A stretch of 39,375 nucleotides of DNA from Candidatus Terraquivivens tikiterensis (lineage in GTDB: Archaea > Thermoproteota > Nitrososphaeria_A > Caldarchaeales > Wolframiiraptoraceae), in the NCBI GenBank assembly GCA_003056285.1, contig NDWU01000016.1:1-39375 (forward strand). The letters run 5' to 3'. The notes beneath the pieces are model-generated. The model did not search any database. It saw nothing but the letters and a program-made list of their open reading frames with translations, and was not told where the DNA came from. Position numbers and translations under genes: made by a program. The number at the start of each line of letters is the position of its first letter. Within the stretch, counting starts at the first letter, position 1. Below are positions 29,900 through 38,530 of this stretch, in pieces.

Positions 29900-31720
29900 T
29901 CATAATACCGTAACGGACTTTGCTAGGTTCCTAGGTTTGTCTGGGTCTAAACCTTTCTCAACAGCCAGGTAGTATGCCAAAAGCTGGAACGGTAGCACGT
30001 AGACGATCGGGCTCAACAACTCATGAACGTCCGGCATCCCGATATAGTCGTCCGAGATTTCCATCAATTCCTCGTCGTCCTTGCTGCCCACTGTTATTAT
30101 CCTTGCGCCCCTAGCCTTCATCTCCTCGATATTTCCAAGTATGGCTTTCCTGGTACTGTCATTTGGGCAGACGAAGAATGCCGGCGTGCCCTCCTCCACG
30201 AGGCTTATTGGCCCATGCTTGCTCTCGCCCGCGGCGTATGCTATGCATGGTATGTAGGAGAGCTCCATGACCTTCAACCTTCCCTCGAACGCCGTCGCGG
30301 TGCTTATCCCCCTCCCAAGGAACATGAAAAACTTTTCTCCAGCATACTTCTTCGCCAAACCCTGTACGGGAACCTTGACCTCATCAAGAACACGCGAGAC
30401 TATGTCTGGTATTTCGTACAGCCTATCCCTGAACTCGTCCATCTCGTACTGTGCTACCTTTCCCCTTTTCTTAGCTAACCTAAGGGCAAGCTGGGCGAGG
30501 ACGATGAGCTGGGACGTGAACGTCTTTGTGGCAGCCACGCCGATCTCTGGTCCTGCGTTCTGGAGTAGATAAGCCCTAGAGACCCTCGTCAAAGTCGACC
30601 CGACGACGTTCGTTATTCCAAGTATCGTCGCTGCCCTTAGCCGAGCAAACTCGAGGGCGCTCAAAACATCGGCCGTCTCGCCCGATTGGCTCACTGCTAG
30701 GATGACCGTGTCTATATCTATAGAGTGGCCATAGTTGTCGACGAACTCTGAGGCCACGACCGGGAACGTCGTAAGCCTAGCCAGCTTAGAGAACATGTAA
30801 GAGGCGGCGAGGCATGCATGGTAGGAGGTTCCGGCTGCGAGCAGGAAGATCCTCTCGCCCCTGTCCAGGAACTCCGTCAAGAGGTCGACGTAAGCATCCT
30901 GTAATCTAAGGGCGCTCTTTAGCGTCAATGGCTGCTCAAATATTTCTTTTAGGGTGTAGTGGGGGAAGCCCTGCTTTTCGGCCATCTCCACAGTCCAGTC
31001 AAGGACTATAGGGCTTCTCGCAACCTTCGTGCCGTCTTTAACGCGGTAGATATCGTAGGATTTTGCTGTTATGACGGCAACCTCGCCGTTCTGGAGGACG
31101 ACCGCTCTGTTCGTCTCCTCTATGAATGCAGCGGCGTCGGAGGCGACGAACATGCTTCCATCGCCAACGCCTATAAGAATCGGCATGTCTTGCCTTGCGA
31201 CCAATATCTTGTCGGGCTCTTTGACGTATACCGCAGCCAGGGCATAGGATCCATCTAACCTCTTGATAGCGTTGATGAACGCTGATAAAAAGTCCCCTCC
31301 CCTCTTCAAATTTTCTTCTAAAAGGTGAGCGACTACCTCCGTATCGGTCTTCGAGACGAATCTGTGATTCAGGTCGAGTAGCTCTCTTTTAAGCTCCATA
31401 AAGTTCTCTATCACGCCGTTGTGAACGACTGCCAGCATGCCGCTACAGTCTACGTGAGGGTGGGCGTTAACTTTTGACGGAGCGCCGTGCGTTGCCCACC
31501 TTGTGTGCGCTATGCCTATGCTACCGGGCATTTCGTTAAAATTTAAGCGCTCGTTTACCTCGTCTATTTTCCCCTGGTCCTTTTTCACATAAAGCTTTCC
31601 GTTAGATATCGTGGCCATCCCGGCCGAGTCGTACCCCCTGTACTCTAGGCGCTTAAGCGACCTGTAAAGTATCCCGGCAACTGCCCTGCCCTCTGTTATG
31701 CAGCCCGATATGCCGCACAT
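29900..31720 (-). CDS. glmS: Glutamine-fructose-6-phosphate aminotransferase
   Basis: This 606-residue protein starts MCGISGCITEGRAVAGILYR, with Cys2 as the glutaminase nucleophile, and has RLEYRGYDSAGMA and GIAHTRWATHGAPSKVNAHP. Two SIS domains follow (LLAAGTSYHACLAASYMFSK, AVSQSGETADVLSALEFARL, and FFMFLGRGISTATAFEGRLK), and it ends with NLAKSVTVL. GlmS makes glucosamine-6-phosphate from fructose-6-phosphate and glutamine, feeding UDP-GlcNAc for glycans. The ATG at 31720 was chosen because the initiator must be followed by Cys; an upstream extension has no homology. Confidence 0.97.
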   Translation of the reverse strand: MCGISGCITEGRAVAGILYRSLKRLEYRGYDSAGMATISNGKLYVKKDQGKIDEVNERLNFNEMPGSIGIAHTRWATHGAPSKVNAHPHVDCSGMLAVVHNGVIENFMELKRELLDLNHRFVSKTDTEVVAHLLEENLKRGGDFLSAFINAIKRLDGSYALAAVYVKEPDKILVARQDMPILIGVGDGSMFVASDAAAFIEETNRAVVLQNGEVAVITAKSYDIYRVKDGTKVARSPIVLDWTVEMAEKQGFPHYTLKEIFEQPLTLKSALRLQDAYVDLLTEFLDRGERIFLLAAGTSYHACLAASYMFSKLARLTTFPVVASEFVDNYGHSIDIDTVILAVSQSGETADVLSALEFARLRAATILGITNVVGSTLTRVSRAYLLQNAGPEIGVAATKTFTSQLIVLAQLALRLAKKRGKVAQYEMDEFRDRLYEIPDIVSRVLDEVKVPVQGLAKKYAGEKFFMFLGRGISTATAFEGRLKVMELSYIPCIAYAAGESKHGPISLVEEGTPAFFVCPNDSTRKAILGNIEEMKARGARIITVGSKDDEELMEISDDYIGMPDVHELLSPIVYVLPFQLLAYYLAVEKGLDPDKPRNLAKSVTVL

Positions 31721-32184
31721 ACCTTCGTCTATCGTGTTTTTATGGTCTGATAAGCTTACCCTTATCCAATCCTTTAGAACCAAGGGCCAAAAGTTCCAAG
31801 CGGTTTGCACGCCCCGTTCGATACACTAGAAAAACCCTTCCTTGACGTTTAAATGGTAGGTTCGCTTCCCTCCGAGGGGCTGGGATCCGATTAAGCTGGA
31901 GCGTAAGCTCGGACGGAATGGTGTGGCCCGACCTATGGGCACACGCTCCTTCGGGCATGGGTAAGCGATTAAACCCTATCGATAAGCCTTTGGCACCCAG
32001 CAAGGAAGGCTGGGGATGCTACGTCTACTTCGGATTATGGAGGGGTAGGGGCTCCAAGCCCACGGAATCGCTCATGGGATGATAGCTGACGATAATATTG
32101 TGGTATAACGTGCGAACTATGCTATGGCAAGGCCGATGAAAAGGTATTAGTCCTTGCCGAAACCACCCTCCTGGGACGTAGGAT
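31721..32184. other. Intergenic between glmS and cdvB, GC-rich structured part
   Basis: No conserved gene. The minus strand can be read as an open frame (31740-32003), MPEGACAHRSGHTIPSELTL, which may be a decayed TnpB tail. The DNA at 31890-31990 has several short stems. AT-rich segments for the two divergent promoters are weak. Confidence 0.35.
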
Positions 32185-32964
32185 TTGGGGAGGTTTTCCT
32201 TAAGGCGTATTCAGGAGGTGTTCGCTCCGAAGCCAGAGATCCAGGATAGGGTAGACGCTCAAAGTTACGAGGCTCTGGTGCAGAAGATCGAGGATTCCCT
32301 AACAAGCCTATCAGTTCAGGTTGACAAGCTACGGGTTAGGTATCAGAACATGTTATCGAGGGGTAAAGAGTATTTCGAGAGGTGCATAGAAGCCTTGGTC
32401 GCTAGAGACGGCGAAAGGGCCAAAATGTACGCGGTCGAGATAGCGGAGATAAAAAGGCTGGCCGACATAGTCATCAGGTGCTGCCTCGTCCTTGAGCAGA
32501 TAAAGGTTAGGCTGGAGACCATATTGGAGTTGAAAGAGGTAATGGGTTTGATGGTCCCCTTAACCTCGATCATAGGGGCGGTCGAGAAGGAGGTATCGCT
32601 CGTCGTTCCGGAGGCATCAAAGAGCCTCAGGGAGCTCGTGGAGAGCATAGAGGATTTCACGTCGTCCTCAGCATACGTCGAGACTTTGCAGACGGGTAGC
32701 GTCGAGGTTAACAAGGATGCGGAGAGCATCCTAGAGGAGGCAAGAAGGATGGCCGCGGAGCAGGTTAGGAAGAGCTTCCCGGAGGTACCGGTCCTAACAG
32801 AGGAGGAGCGCATGGTTTATTCTTACATCATGAAGTGCGGAGAAGAATTGGACGTAGCAAGGTGCGCATCAGAGCTAGGGCTCGACGTATCGCAAGTAAA
32901 GGCTACTATAAAAAACCTTCAGGAAAAGGGGCTGATAGAGGTACTCAAGGCAGAGGCGACTTAA
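32185..32964 (+). CDS. cdvB: ESCRT-III-like division protein CdvB
   Basis: This 259-residue protein has the Snf7-type long helical hairpin (about residues 24-160, with KIEDSLTSLSVQVDKLRVRY and ERAKMYAVEIAEIKRLADIV), then a linker carrying FPEVPVL at residues 198-204, a proline-containing MIM2-like motif expected to bind the MIT domain of CdvC, and a winged-helix C-terminus (VARCASELGLDVSQVKATIK). ESCRT-III proteins assemble into filaments that constrict membranes in archaeal cell division. The TTG start at 32185 follows GGGACGTAGGAT. It converges on cdvC with only four bases between the stops. No cdvA is in the window. Confidence 0.88.
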   Translation: MGRFSLRRIQEVFAPKPEIQDRVDAQSYEALVQKIEDSLTSLSVQVDKLRVRYQNMLSRGKEYFERCIEALVARDGERAKMYAVEIAEIKRLADIVIRCCLVLEQIKVRLETILELKEVMGLMVPLTSIIGAVEKEVSLVVPEASKSLRELVESIEDFTSSSAYVETLQTGSVEVNKDAESILEEARRMAAEQVRKSFPEVPVLTEEERMVYSYIMKCGEELDVARCASELGLDVSQVKATIKNLQEKGLIEVLKAEAT

Positions 32965-32968
32965 CCTT

Positions 32969-34096
32969 TCATGTTGCGTACCTGGCCGCCCACTCCTCTA
33001 ACTTCTTTAGGTTCTCCAGAATTATCGATGACTTCCTCTTGCTAATAACCTCTAGGAAATCTTGCATTTCTATCATCCTGGGCTCGGTCTTTTCAGGACC
33101 CCCCTCCTCGAAGAACTCCCTGGCAACCTTTAGCTGAACCTCCATGCAGATGTCGTGGATGTCGGCTGCCGAATACCCCTCTGTCATCGTTGCAAGCTGC
33201 CATGTATCGACTGACTGGCCGAGCCTAAGGTCTTTGGTGTAGTAGGAAAACAAGGCGGCCCTTGCGTTAAGGTTCGGCAGCGGAACGTATATCCTCTTCT
33301 GGAAGCGTCTTATGAAGGGCTCGTCAAGCATCCAAGGTTTGTTCGTCGCTCCTATCACGTAAAGGTACTCTCTCCTGCCCTTCTCTGTCAGGCTGTCCAT
33401 CTCCTTCAGTAGCTGGTTCCTAGCCCTGGCCTCGCCACCCACCTCAACGTACCTAACGGAAGTCAGCGAATCTATCTCGTCGATAAAGATTATGGCAGAC
33501 CCCTGTTTTTTGCATGCGGCCCTAGCTACCGCGAAGAGTTGGGCTATGTTCTTCTCAGACTCCCCCAACCACTTAGACATGACTGTGGCTGCATCCACGT
33601 AGAAGAATGCGGCATCTATCTCGTTGGCGACGGCAGCTCCTATGAGCGTCTTGCCGCAGCCAGGCGGGCCAAACAACAGTATGCCGGTAGGCCAGCCCAA
33701 CGGGAATAGCTCCGGCCTCATCTTCGGGTACACTATGCTTTCCCTTATAGCCCTTTTTGCCTCCTCTATCCCTATTATATCCTCCCAGTTGACCCTGGGC
33801 CTCTCCCTGAGTATCCACTCTCCACCCTCTTCGGCACCAGCCTTAGCATCGCCCTCAGAAACCATGACCCTCTTTGCATCTATTAATTGGATCCTTCTTT
33901 GGTATTCACGGACCTTCTCAAGGTAAACGGAGCGTATCGCCTCGTCGTCAGCCATGAGGTAAAGCTTCGTTAGGATATCTATAGCCTCCTTGTACTTTAC
34001 GTAAGCCTTCTCCTTTGCGCCTATCCTATCCAGGTAGACTGCCTCTTTGGCCTTCTCGGCCGCCATCCTTTCGAGCTCGTTGAACATGCCGAGCAT
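32969..34096 (-). CDS. cdvC: CdvC / Vps4-like AAA ATPase with MIT domain
   Basis: This 375-residue protein has an N-terminal MIT three-helix domain (residues 5-70, AEKAKEAVYLDRIGAKEKAY) and a Vps4-type AAA module: Walker A GPPGCGKT at 143-150, Walker B IIFIDEID, the ATNKP sensor region and an Arg finger in FIRRFQKRIYVP. CdvC remodels ESCRT-III filaments during division, docking through its MIT domain onto the MIM2 motif of CdvB. The ATG at 34096 was chosen because residues upstream lack MIT homology; ATG 34087 is equally possible. A TATA box near 34213 gives a leader of about 90 bases. Confidence 0.92.
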   Translation of the reverse strand: MLGMFNELERMAAEKAKEAVYLDRIGAKEKAYVKYKEAIDILTKLYLMADDEAIRSVYLEKVREYQRRIQLIDAKRVMVSEGDAKAGAEEGGEWILRERPRVNWEDIIGIEEAKRAIRESIVYPKMRPELFPLGWPTGILLFGPPGCGKTLIGAAVANEIDAAFFYVDAATVMSKWLGESEKNIAQLFAVARAACKKQGSAIIFIDEIDSLTSVRYVEVGGEARARNQLLKEMDSLTEKGRREYLYVIGATNKPWMLDEPFIRRFQKRIYVPLPNLNARAALFSYYTKDLRLGQSVDTWQLATMTEGYSAADIHDICMEVQLKVAREFFEEGGPEKTEPRMIEMQDFLEVISKRKSSIILENLKKLEEWAARYAT

Positions 34097-34205
34097 AAAG
34101 CCCAGAGGGTTGCTAATATAATCTTCTACGAATTGTGTGGTTGGCAACTCTAAGAATAACTCGCATGTAATACATACGTAAAACCGTTGTCGCATAACTC
34201 TTGTG

Positions 34206-34220
34206 CAATTTATATATGGT
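34206..34220. promoter_or_regulatory. Bidirectional TATA box between cdvC and its divergent neighbour
   Basis: ATTTATATATGG is close to palindromic. On the plus strand its centre is about 29 bases from GTG 34242, giving a leaderless transcript; on the minus strand it would place the cdvC transcript start near 34187. Confidence 0.6.
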
Positions 34221-34241
34221 TTTTGATAAGACGGTATCACC

Positions 34242-35582
34242 GTGGTAGTAGAGCAATACAGATTAATCAAACGCCGGCTTAAGCTCAGGCGTAGCCCGGT
34301 ACGTAAGGGACGTGCGGCCCCAGGCTTTGAAAAGAAGTACCAAAAAGAAGGCCTAAATTTCCTGTACAAGCTCTCTGCTCTGGCCTTCCTGCTCAGCTTT
34401 AACAAGTACCCCTCGCTCAGGGTAAAGAATACAGCACCGGCGCTCTCGAACCTATTGAGGGTTTACGAGGGCATGCTACGAACCCTATCCAGCCGTCCCT
34501 TTTGCCTAGATTACGAGAGGCTTCTTGGGCTTGGCTACATGAAACGGAAGCACTGGGTATACGCTGCATACATAAGCCTCATAAGCTCCCTACCAGTCCT
34601 TCACAAGATCAGCTCCTCCAGCAAGGTGATGCGCTCGGCTATAGCGAAGACATCTTTCGGAACAAGCGTAAAGCTACTCGACAACCTAAACGACAACGTC
34701 CACGACCTGGATGCAGCCCTCGCATCCTTAAGGAACCTGCTATCCGCATACACGACGGGCGTATACGAGCCTAACTTGGACTGTGAGTATGAGAGCGTAG
34801 CCAAGGCTGAGAACTCTGCGCTGGAGATCGGGGCTTGGATATACAGGATGCTCAGCATGGGCGGGAGCGGGCCTAACCGTATGTTTGAGCTGTACGTTAA
34901 AGACGTCAGGAAGCTGATAATGGGGCAAGTAGATTCCTTATCGCACAAGGACGAAAAGAGGGACGGACCCCCCACGATGGCCGATTACATGCAGTACGTA
35001 CTGGAGAAGAACATAGGGGACGTTTGGTTTGATATAGACCTATGCTTCTTTGAGAAAGGGTTAGGTAGCCTAACGCCCGACGACGTCCGGTCCCTCATGC
35101 TGGTTAAGCAAGGCGTCTCGCTCGTGTTCAAGGCTGCAGGCATGTACGACGACGTCGTGGACGCTTACGAGGACATAATGTCGAACTCTATAAACAGCAC
35201 AATACTCCTAGCCATAGAAAGGGGCCTCTTACCGTACGATAGCCTTCGTAGAGTTAAACCGGCGGAGACCTTTAGGACTCTCTCAAAGCTTGGGATTTTT
35301 GACGATATAATCAAGCTGGGCGACGCGATGCACGTAACTGGCTTGAGCATGATAAGGAGTGGTCTGAAAGGTAGGATCGGTCAGCTTGTGGACGGCGACG
35401 CTCTCCTGAGCGTATGCAACTTCATCAGGCTCTTCTCGATAAGGAAGTACCTTATAAGGGAAAAGAGGCTCCGTCAATCGCTGGCATTCATAAGACCGCC
35501 CAACCCATCAGTTAATTTGCCGGAAGACCTAGAGCTGTTGTGGAATGAGCTGAGGGGGCAGATCGTAAAAGGATACTGCTAG
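34242..35582 (+). CDS. Unknown protein with isoprenoid-synthase-like Asp-rich motifs
   Basis: This 446-residue, mostly helical protein starts at GTG 34242. The central part reads LLDNLNDNVHDLDAALASLR and, later, FKAAGMYDDVVDAYEDIMSN followed by SINSTILLAIERG, spaced about 160 residues apart. Two Asp-rich helices with a TMADYMQYVLEKNIGDVWFD helix between recall class I isoprenoid synthases (prenyl or terpene synthase fold), where Asp residues bind Mg and diphosphate. The match is by eye and weak; the N-terminal 90 residues look unrelated and basic. It diverges from cdvC through a shared TATA element and is followed by a V4R-like gene. Confidence 0.7.
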   Translation: MVVEQYRLIKRRLKLRRSPVRKGRAAPGFEKKYQKEGLNFLYKLSALAFLLSFNKYPSLRVKNTAPALSNLLRVYEGMLRTLSSRPFCLDYERLLGLGYMKRKHWVYAAYISLISSLPVLHKISSSSKVMRSAIAKTSFGTSVKLLDNLNDNVHDLDAALASLRNLLSAYTTGVYEPNLDCEYESVAKAENSALEIGAWIYRMLSMGGSGPNRMFELYVKDVRKLIMGQVDSLSHKDEKRDGPPTMADYMQYVLEKNIGDVWFDIDLCFFEKGLGSLTPDDVRSLMLVKQGVSLVFKAAGMYDDVVDAYEDIMSNSINSTILLAIERGLLPYDSLRRVKPAETFRTLSKLGIFDDIIKLGDAMHVTGLSMIRSGLKGRIGQLVDGDALLSVCNFIRLFSIRKYLIREKRLRQSLAFIRPPNPSVNLPEDLELLWNELRGQIVKGYC

Positions 35583-35648
35583 AAAACCGTTTATACACGA
35601 TTCTTATAAAAGGAATAAATCCTACCGAACCCCTTTATTTTTTTAGAA

Positions 35649-37091
35649 ATGAAAAAATTTTTGACAGGGCACGAAGTATTTGACGAGATAGCTGACATTT
35701 ACTACGGCTCCGCGCTGCTCGTCTTGGATAGCGGGTACGGCGAGGCGCTACGCTTCCTCATGAACCTGATGAAAAGACAGGGAGCCGTGAGGCTGGTGCT
35801 CGGGGAGGGGCCTTCGTCGAGGGAGGGCCTCATTTTTATAAAGCCGTCGACACTGAATGACATAAGCATAGCCGTTAACGACCTCAGGAGGAGGAACCAA
35901 CGGAGCGTACTGATCCATGAATACCTACCAGACCTTTTGATAAAGTACGAGCACGACCCCATCATGAAGTTGCTGGAAACATGGAAGCATGAGATACGTA
36001 ACAACATGACCGTAGAGTTTTACCTGCTTCCGAAGGGTGCATTTCCTGAGATGGAGAAGAAGATTTTAGCGATTTTTGACGGAGGCCTGGAGGTCAGATT
36101 GTCGCAATCAAAAAGGTTAACCTTTTACGATTTCATACCAATCAGGTGCTGCCGTCCAGAGTGGAACCTAAGGCCCGTGAGATACGAGTACAGGGATGAC
36201 AGGATCCTGATGGAATGGCAAGGCGAGATGACTGATAGGTTGATGCTGCCCTTGCCTTGGTTGGTGGACGAAAGAATAAGGTATTACATGGAGAATCTTG
36301 CGCGCTTAAAATTAAGAGTAAATCGTAAGGATCTGACGGAGCACTTTACGGAGTACTTGTGGTTTTTCTCCTATTTCAACGATAAGACCCTTCTGGATGT
36401 GAGGCTGCTCTTTCCTGAGATATTCGAAGATTTGTTGAAGAAGATAGCCATATGGGAATCGCAAGGATACGTAAGCGTCTCCGAGGTCGAGGAGAAACCG
36501 GTTAAGTACGTCGAACCCGTAAAGAAGGGGCGGTTGAGCTTTAAGACGAGGCTTGCCTTGGGCATGCCCCCAAGGCTTTTCTTCAACTTTCTGGGCATAA
36601 AGGAGGGCGCAAGGGTTCCGGGTAGCGTCTACAACATAGAAAGGAATGCAATGTTCGAGCTCATAAACATCCTGGTAGGCGGCGCGGAGACGGAGCGCAG
36701 GGAGGTGGTTGAGAGGTTGCTTAGGATCAGGGAGGATTTCCACCAGCTGATTGGTAGGCAAAGGGCTTTGGAGGCGATTCGAGAAATAGGCGAGAACCCT
36801 CTTGAGAGGCTCGACATGAAATACCTGCCGAAAATAATGGCGCTAACGCTCTACTTCGGGTTTAGGTTGAAATGCACCGTGGAAACCGTCAGCGGCAACG
36901 TTTTCAGGATAAGGGTTCCGGACTGCTTCCTTTGCATGGATACTGTATCCGAAATTCCCATATGCGCCCCAATTACTGGAGCCCTTTCTGGGACCGCATC
37001 CGTCGTGTTCAAGGAGCCAGTACGCACGAAGGAGATAAAGTGCAAAGCTACTGGGCATGATGAGTGCGTATTCGAGCTCAAGGTCGGTTAA
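35649..37091 (+). CDS. V4R-domain protein with RecA/KaiC-like N-terminus
   Basis: This 480-residue protein has an N-terminal part (residues 1-150) that resembles a degenerate RecA/KaiC-like fold (SALLVLDSGYGEALRFLMNL, SVLIHEYLPDLLIKYEHDPI, NNMTVEFYLLPKGAFP) without a visible Walker A. A winged-helix-like middle follows (SYFNDKTLLDVRLLFPEIFE). The C-terminus is V4R-like, with CFLCMDTV, PICAPITGAL and CKATGHDECVFELKV, the Cys-containing pattern that in V4R/XylR-type domains senses ligands or metals. It may be a regulator. It follows the previous gene by 66 bases, including a TTATAAAA box, and overlaps the convergent HAD gene by 14 bases. Confidence 0.65.
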   Translation: MKKFLTGHEVFDEIADIYYGSALLVLDSGYGEALRFLMNLMKRQGAVRLVLGEGPSSREGLIFIKPSTLNDISIAVNDLRRRNQRSVLIHEYLPDLLIKYEHDPIMKLLETWKHEIRNNMTVEFYLLPKGAFPEMEKKILAIFDGGLEVRLSQSKRLTFYDFIPIRCCRPEWNLRPVRYEYRDDRILMEWQGEMTDRLMLPLPWLVDERIRYYMENLARLKLRVNRKDLTEHFTEYLWFFSYFNDKTLLDVRLLFPEIFEDLLKKIAIWESQGYVSVSEVEEKPVKYVEPVKKGRLSFKTRLALGMPPRLFFNFLGIKEGARVPGSVYNIERNAMFELINILVGGAETERREVVERLLRIREDFHQLIGRQRALEAIREIGENPLERLDMKYLPKIMALTLYFGFRLKCTVETVSGNVFRIRVPDCFLCMDTVSEIPICAPITGALSGTASVVFKEPVRTKEIKCKATGHDECVFELKVG

Positions 37092-37842
37092 TGCCGATAA
37101 CGTTTAGGACGTCCATAAGGTTCTTTGACTTGACGACGTACAGGGCGTTATTCCTCACGTACCTTTTTGCAAGCCAAAGCCTCAGGCGTAGTTTTGCTTT
37201 TTCAAAAGCTCCCAACCTCATCCTAAGGAGCTCTCTTTCCAAGCATCCCGAATCAAACATTATGCTCGTACCGACGAGTTTGAAGAGAGGTACGTTGGAA
37301 GCGTCATCGCCGACGGCGGCACACTCGCTAAGCCGGATGCCGTAGCTCGATGCTATCTCGGATAGGATCCTGCCCTTGTTCTCAAGGTCTACTATGGGCT
37401 GCTCTATGTTAACGAAAACCCCGTTCTCGATCCTCACACGCGTCCCAACAAAAAAATCCAGCCCGATCCTCTCCCCCAGGATGTCAAGAAAATACTGGGA
37501 TGCACCGGTGCTTATCGTTCCCACGATTAAGCCATTGCTCTTCATAGACCTTACTGCCTCCTCTGCACCCTGCATCAAAGGAACTTGCATGAGCAACTCC
37601 CTAATCTCTCCCTCCTTTGTACCTAGGAATAGCCTTAGCGCTCTATCCATAGCCTGCCTAAAGCTAATCGCCGAGGTCAATAGGTCTTTGTATACCGATC
37701 TAAGCTCTTCACCAAAGCCAAGACGTTCTGCAACGAATATGGATGTGTAGCCGTCAACCAAAACGCCGTCACAATCCAGGACGACGAGCTTAGGCGAGCC
37801 CCTTCTTGACATGGTGTTCACGTCCGCATAGGTTCGTAGCAT
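37078..37842 (-). CDS. HAD-family phosphatase (PSPase-like)
   Basis: This 254-residue protein has the HAD nucleophile motif VVLDCDGVLVDGYTS near residue 19, a cap region (MDRALRLFLGTKEGEIRELL), the second motif VGTISTGASQYFLD and the acidic motif AAVGDDASNVPLFKLVG. It resembles phosphoserine-phosphatase-like HAD enzymes of archaea; the substrate is not deducible. The ATG at 37842 is directly preceded by the TGA of the VanZ-like gene (TGAATG), so the two are translationally coupled. Its 3' end overlaps the convergent V4R-like gene. Confidence 0.87.
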   Translation of the reverse strand: MLRTYADVNTMSRRGSPKLVVLDCDGVLVDGYTSIFVAERLGFGEELRSVYKDLLTSAISFRQAMDRALRLFLGTKEGEIRELLMQVPLMQGAEEAVRSMKSNGLIVGTISTGASQYFLDILGERIGLDFFVGTRVRIENGVFVNIEQPIVDLENKGRILSEIASSYGIRLSECAAVGDDASNVPLFKLVGTSIMFDSGCLERELLRMRLGAFEKAKLRLRLWLAKRYVRNNALYVVKSKNLMDVLNVIGINRP

Positions 37843-38211
37843 TCAACTAATACGGGATAGAATTATTCTTTTTACAGGAGATAGAGCTACGTATCCAGTA
37901 AGGCATCCGGCGAGGTTCCATAATTCGTCCATTAGGCTGAAGCTCCTCCAAGGTAGAGCCAGCTGAACCGACTCGAGCAGAATCCCCGTTAGAATCGCGA
38001 CGAGCAGGGACTTGCGAGAATCCTTAATGTTAAAAAACCAGATAACGAAGAGCGCGAGCATGGCAAAGTAGTGTACGATGCCGCCCTCGAGGGGCTTACC
38101 TACGTCTATAAGGAGCCAGCCCATCGGCGCCCTCTCAACGAGCTCAGAAGGAACTATGTAGAAATAGAATAGCGCTGCGTTGTAGCAAAAGAGGAGGAGC
38201 CTCAGCAGCAT
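37843..38211 (-). CDS. VanZ-like membrane protein
   Basis: This 122-residue protein has about four membrane helices and the VanZ signature LESVQLALPWRSFSLMDELW followed by NLAGCLTGYVAL. VanZ-like proteins have unclear functions in membrane or envelope properties; the resistance role is limited to a few bacteria. The ATG at 38211 has a GAGG sequence upstream; an ATG at 38229 is also possible. It is coupled to the HAD phosphatase gene, which suggests a shared task such as dephosphorylation of a membrane-associated or envelope precursor. Confidence 0.8.
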   Translation of the reverse strand: MLLRLLLFCYNAALFYFYIVPSELVERAPMGWLLIDVGKPLEGGIVHYFAMLALFVIWFFNIKDSRKSLLVAILTGILLESVQLALPWRSFSLMDELWNLAGCLTGYVALSPVKRIILSRIS

Positions 38212-38352
38212 CACGCCCTCTACGTACAAGCGTAGCTTTTATACTTTCCAAGCTCTAGGGGCAAAGTGTGCAACAGGGTCCGTGAGTCCTTTGTGCATTC
38301 GCCTTTTTCCAGAATAGGCTCGTTCCCAAAAATTTCATGCCCTCTATTGGTA

Positions 38353-38427
38353 TGGGGCCGCTGGGATTCGAACCCAGGACCTCCTGGGCCCAAGCCAGGT
38401 GTCATAACCATGCTAGACTACGGCCCC
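38353..38427 (-). tRNA. tRNA-Pro(TGG)
   Basis: A full cloverleaf on the minus strand: acceptor GGGGCCG/CGGCCCC, D-arm GTC...GAC, anticodon arm CCTGG-CTTGGGC-CCAGG giving anticodon TGG, T-arm CTGGG-TTCGAAT-CCCAG, discriminator A. It has no intron, unlike the tRNA-Pro(GGG) at 9294-9398. CCA is not encoded, in keeping with the presence of cca. Confidence 0.96.
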
Positions 38428-38461
38428 GACTTTCTTGAACCTAAGCGGCTTTATTAATCCT

Positions 38462-38530
38462 TTTACAGAAACTCGACAAGAAAGCCTAACAGTTTTAACC
38501 GTGGGATGAATTGTCAATAAGTTCAAATAT
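38462..38530 (+). repeat. TnpB element left end with TTTAC flank
   Basis: Bases 38462-38466 are TTTAC, then the left end AGAAACTCGACAAGAAAGCC and the inner hairpin follow. It is nearly identical, in inverse orientation, to 1026-1098; differences are a one-base insertion and a few substitutions that slightly weaken the inner stem. Confidence 0.8.

Noticed and set aside
31740-32003. 88-codon open frame on the minus strand upstream of glmS
   Set aside because: No recognised domain, in a different frame from glmS; best seen as relic or chance frame in GC-rich DNA.
38266-38457. 63-codon frame across tRNA-Pro(TGG)
   Set aside because: It lies over a clear tRNA gene.
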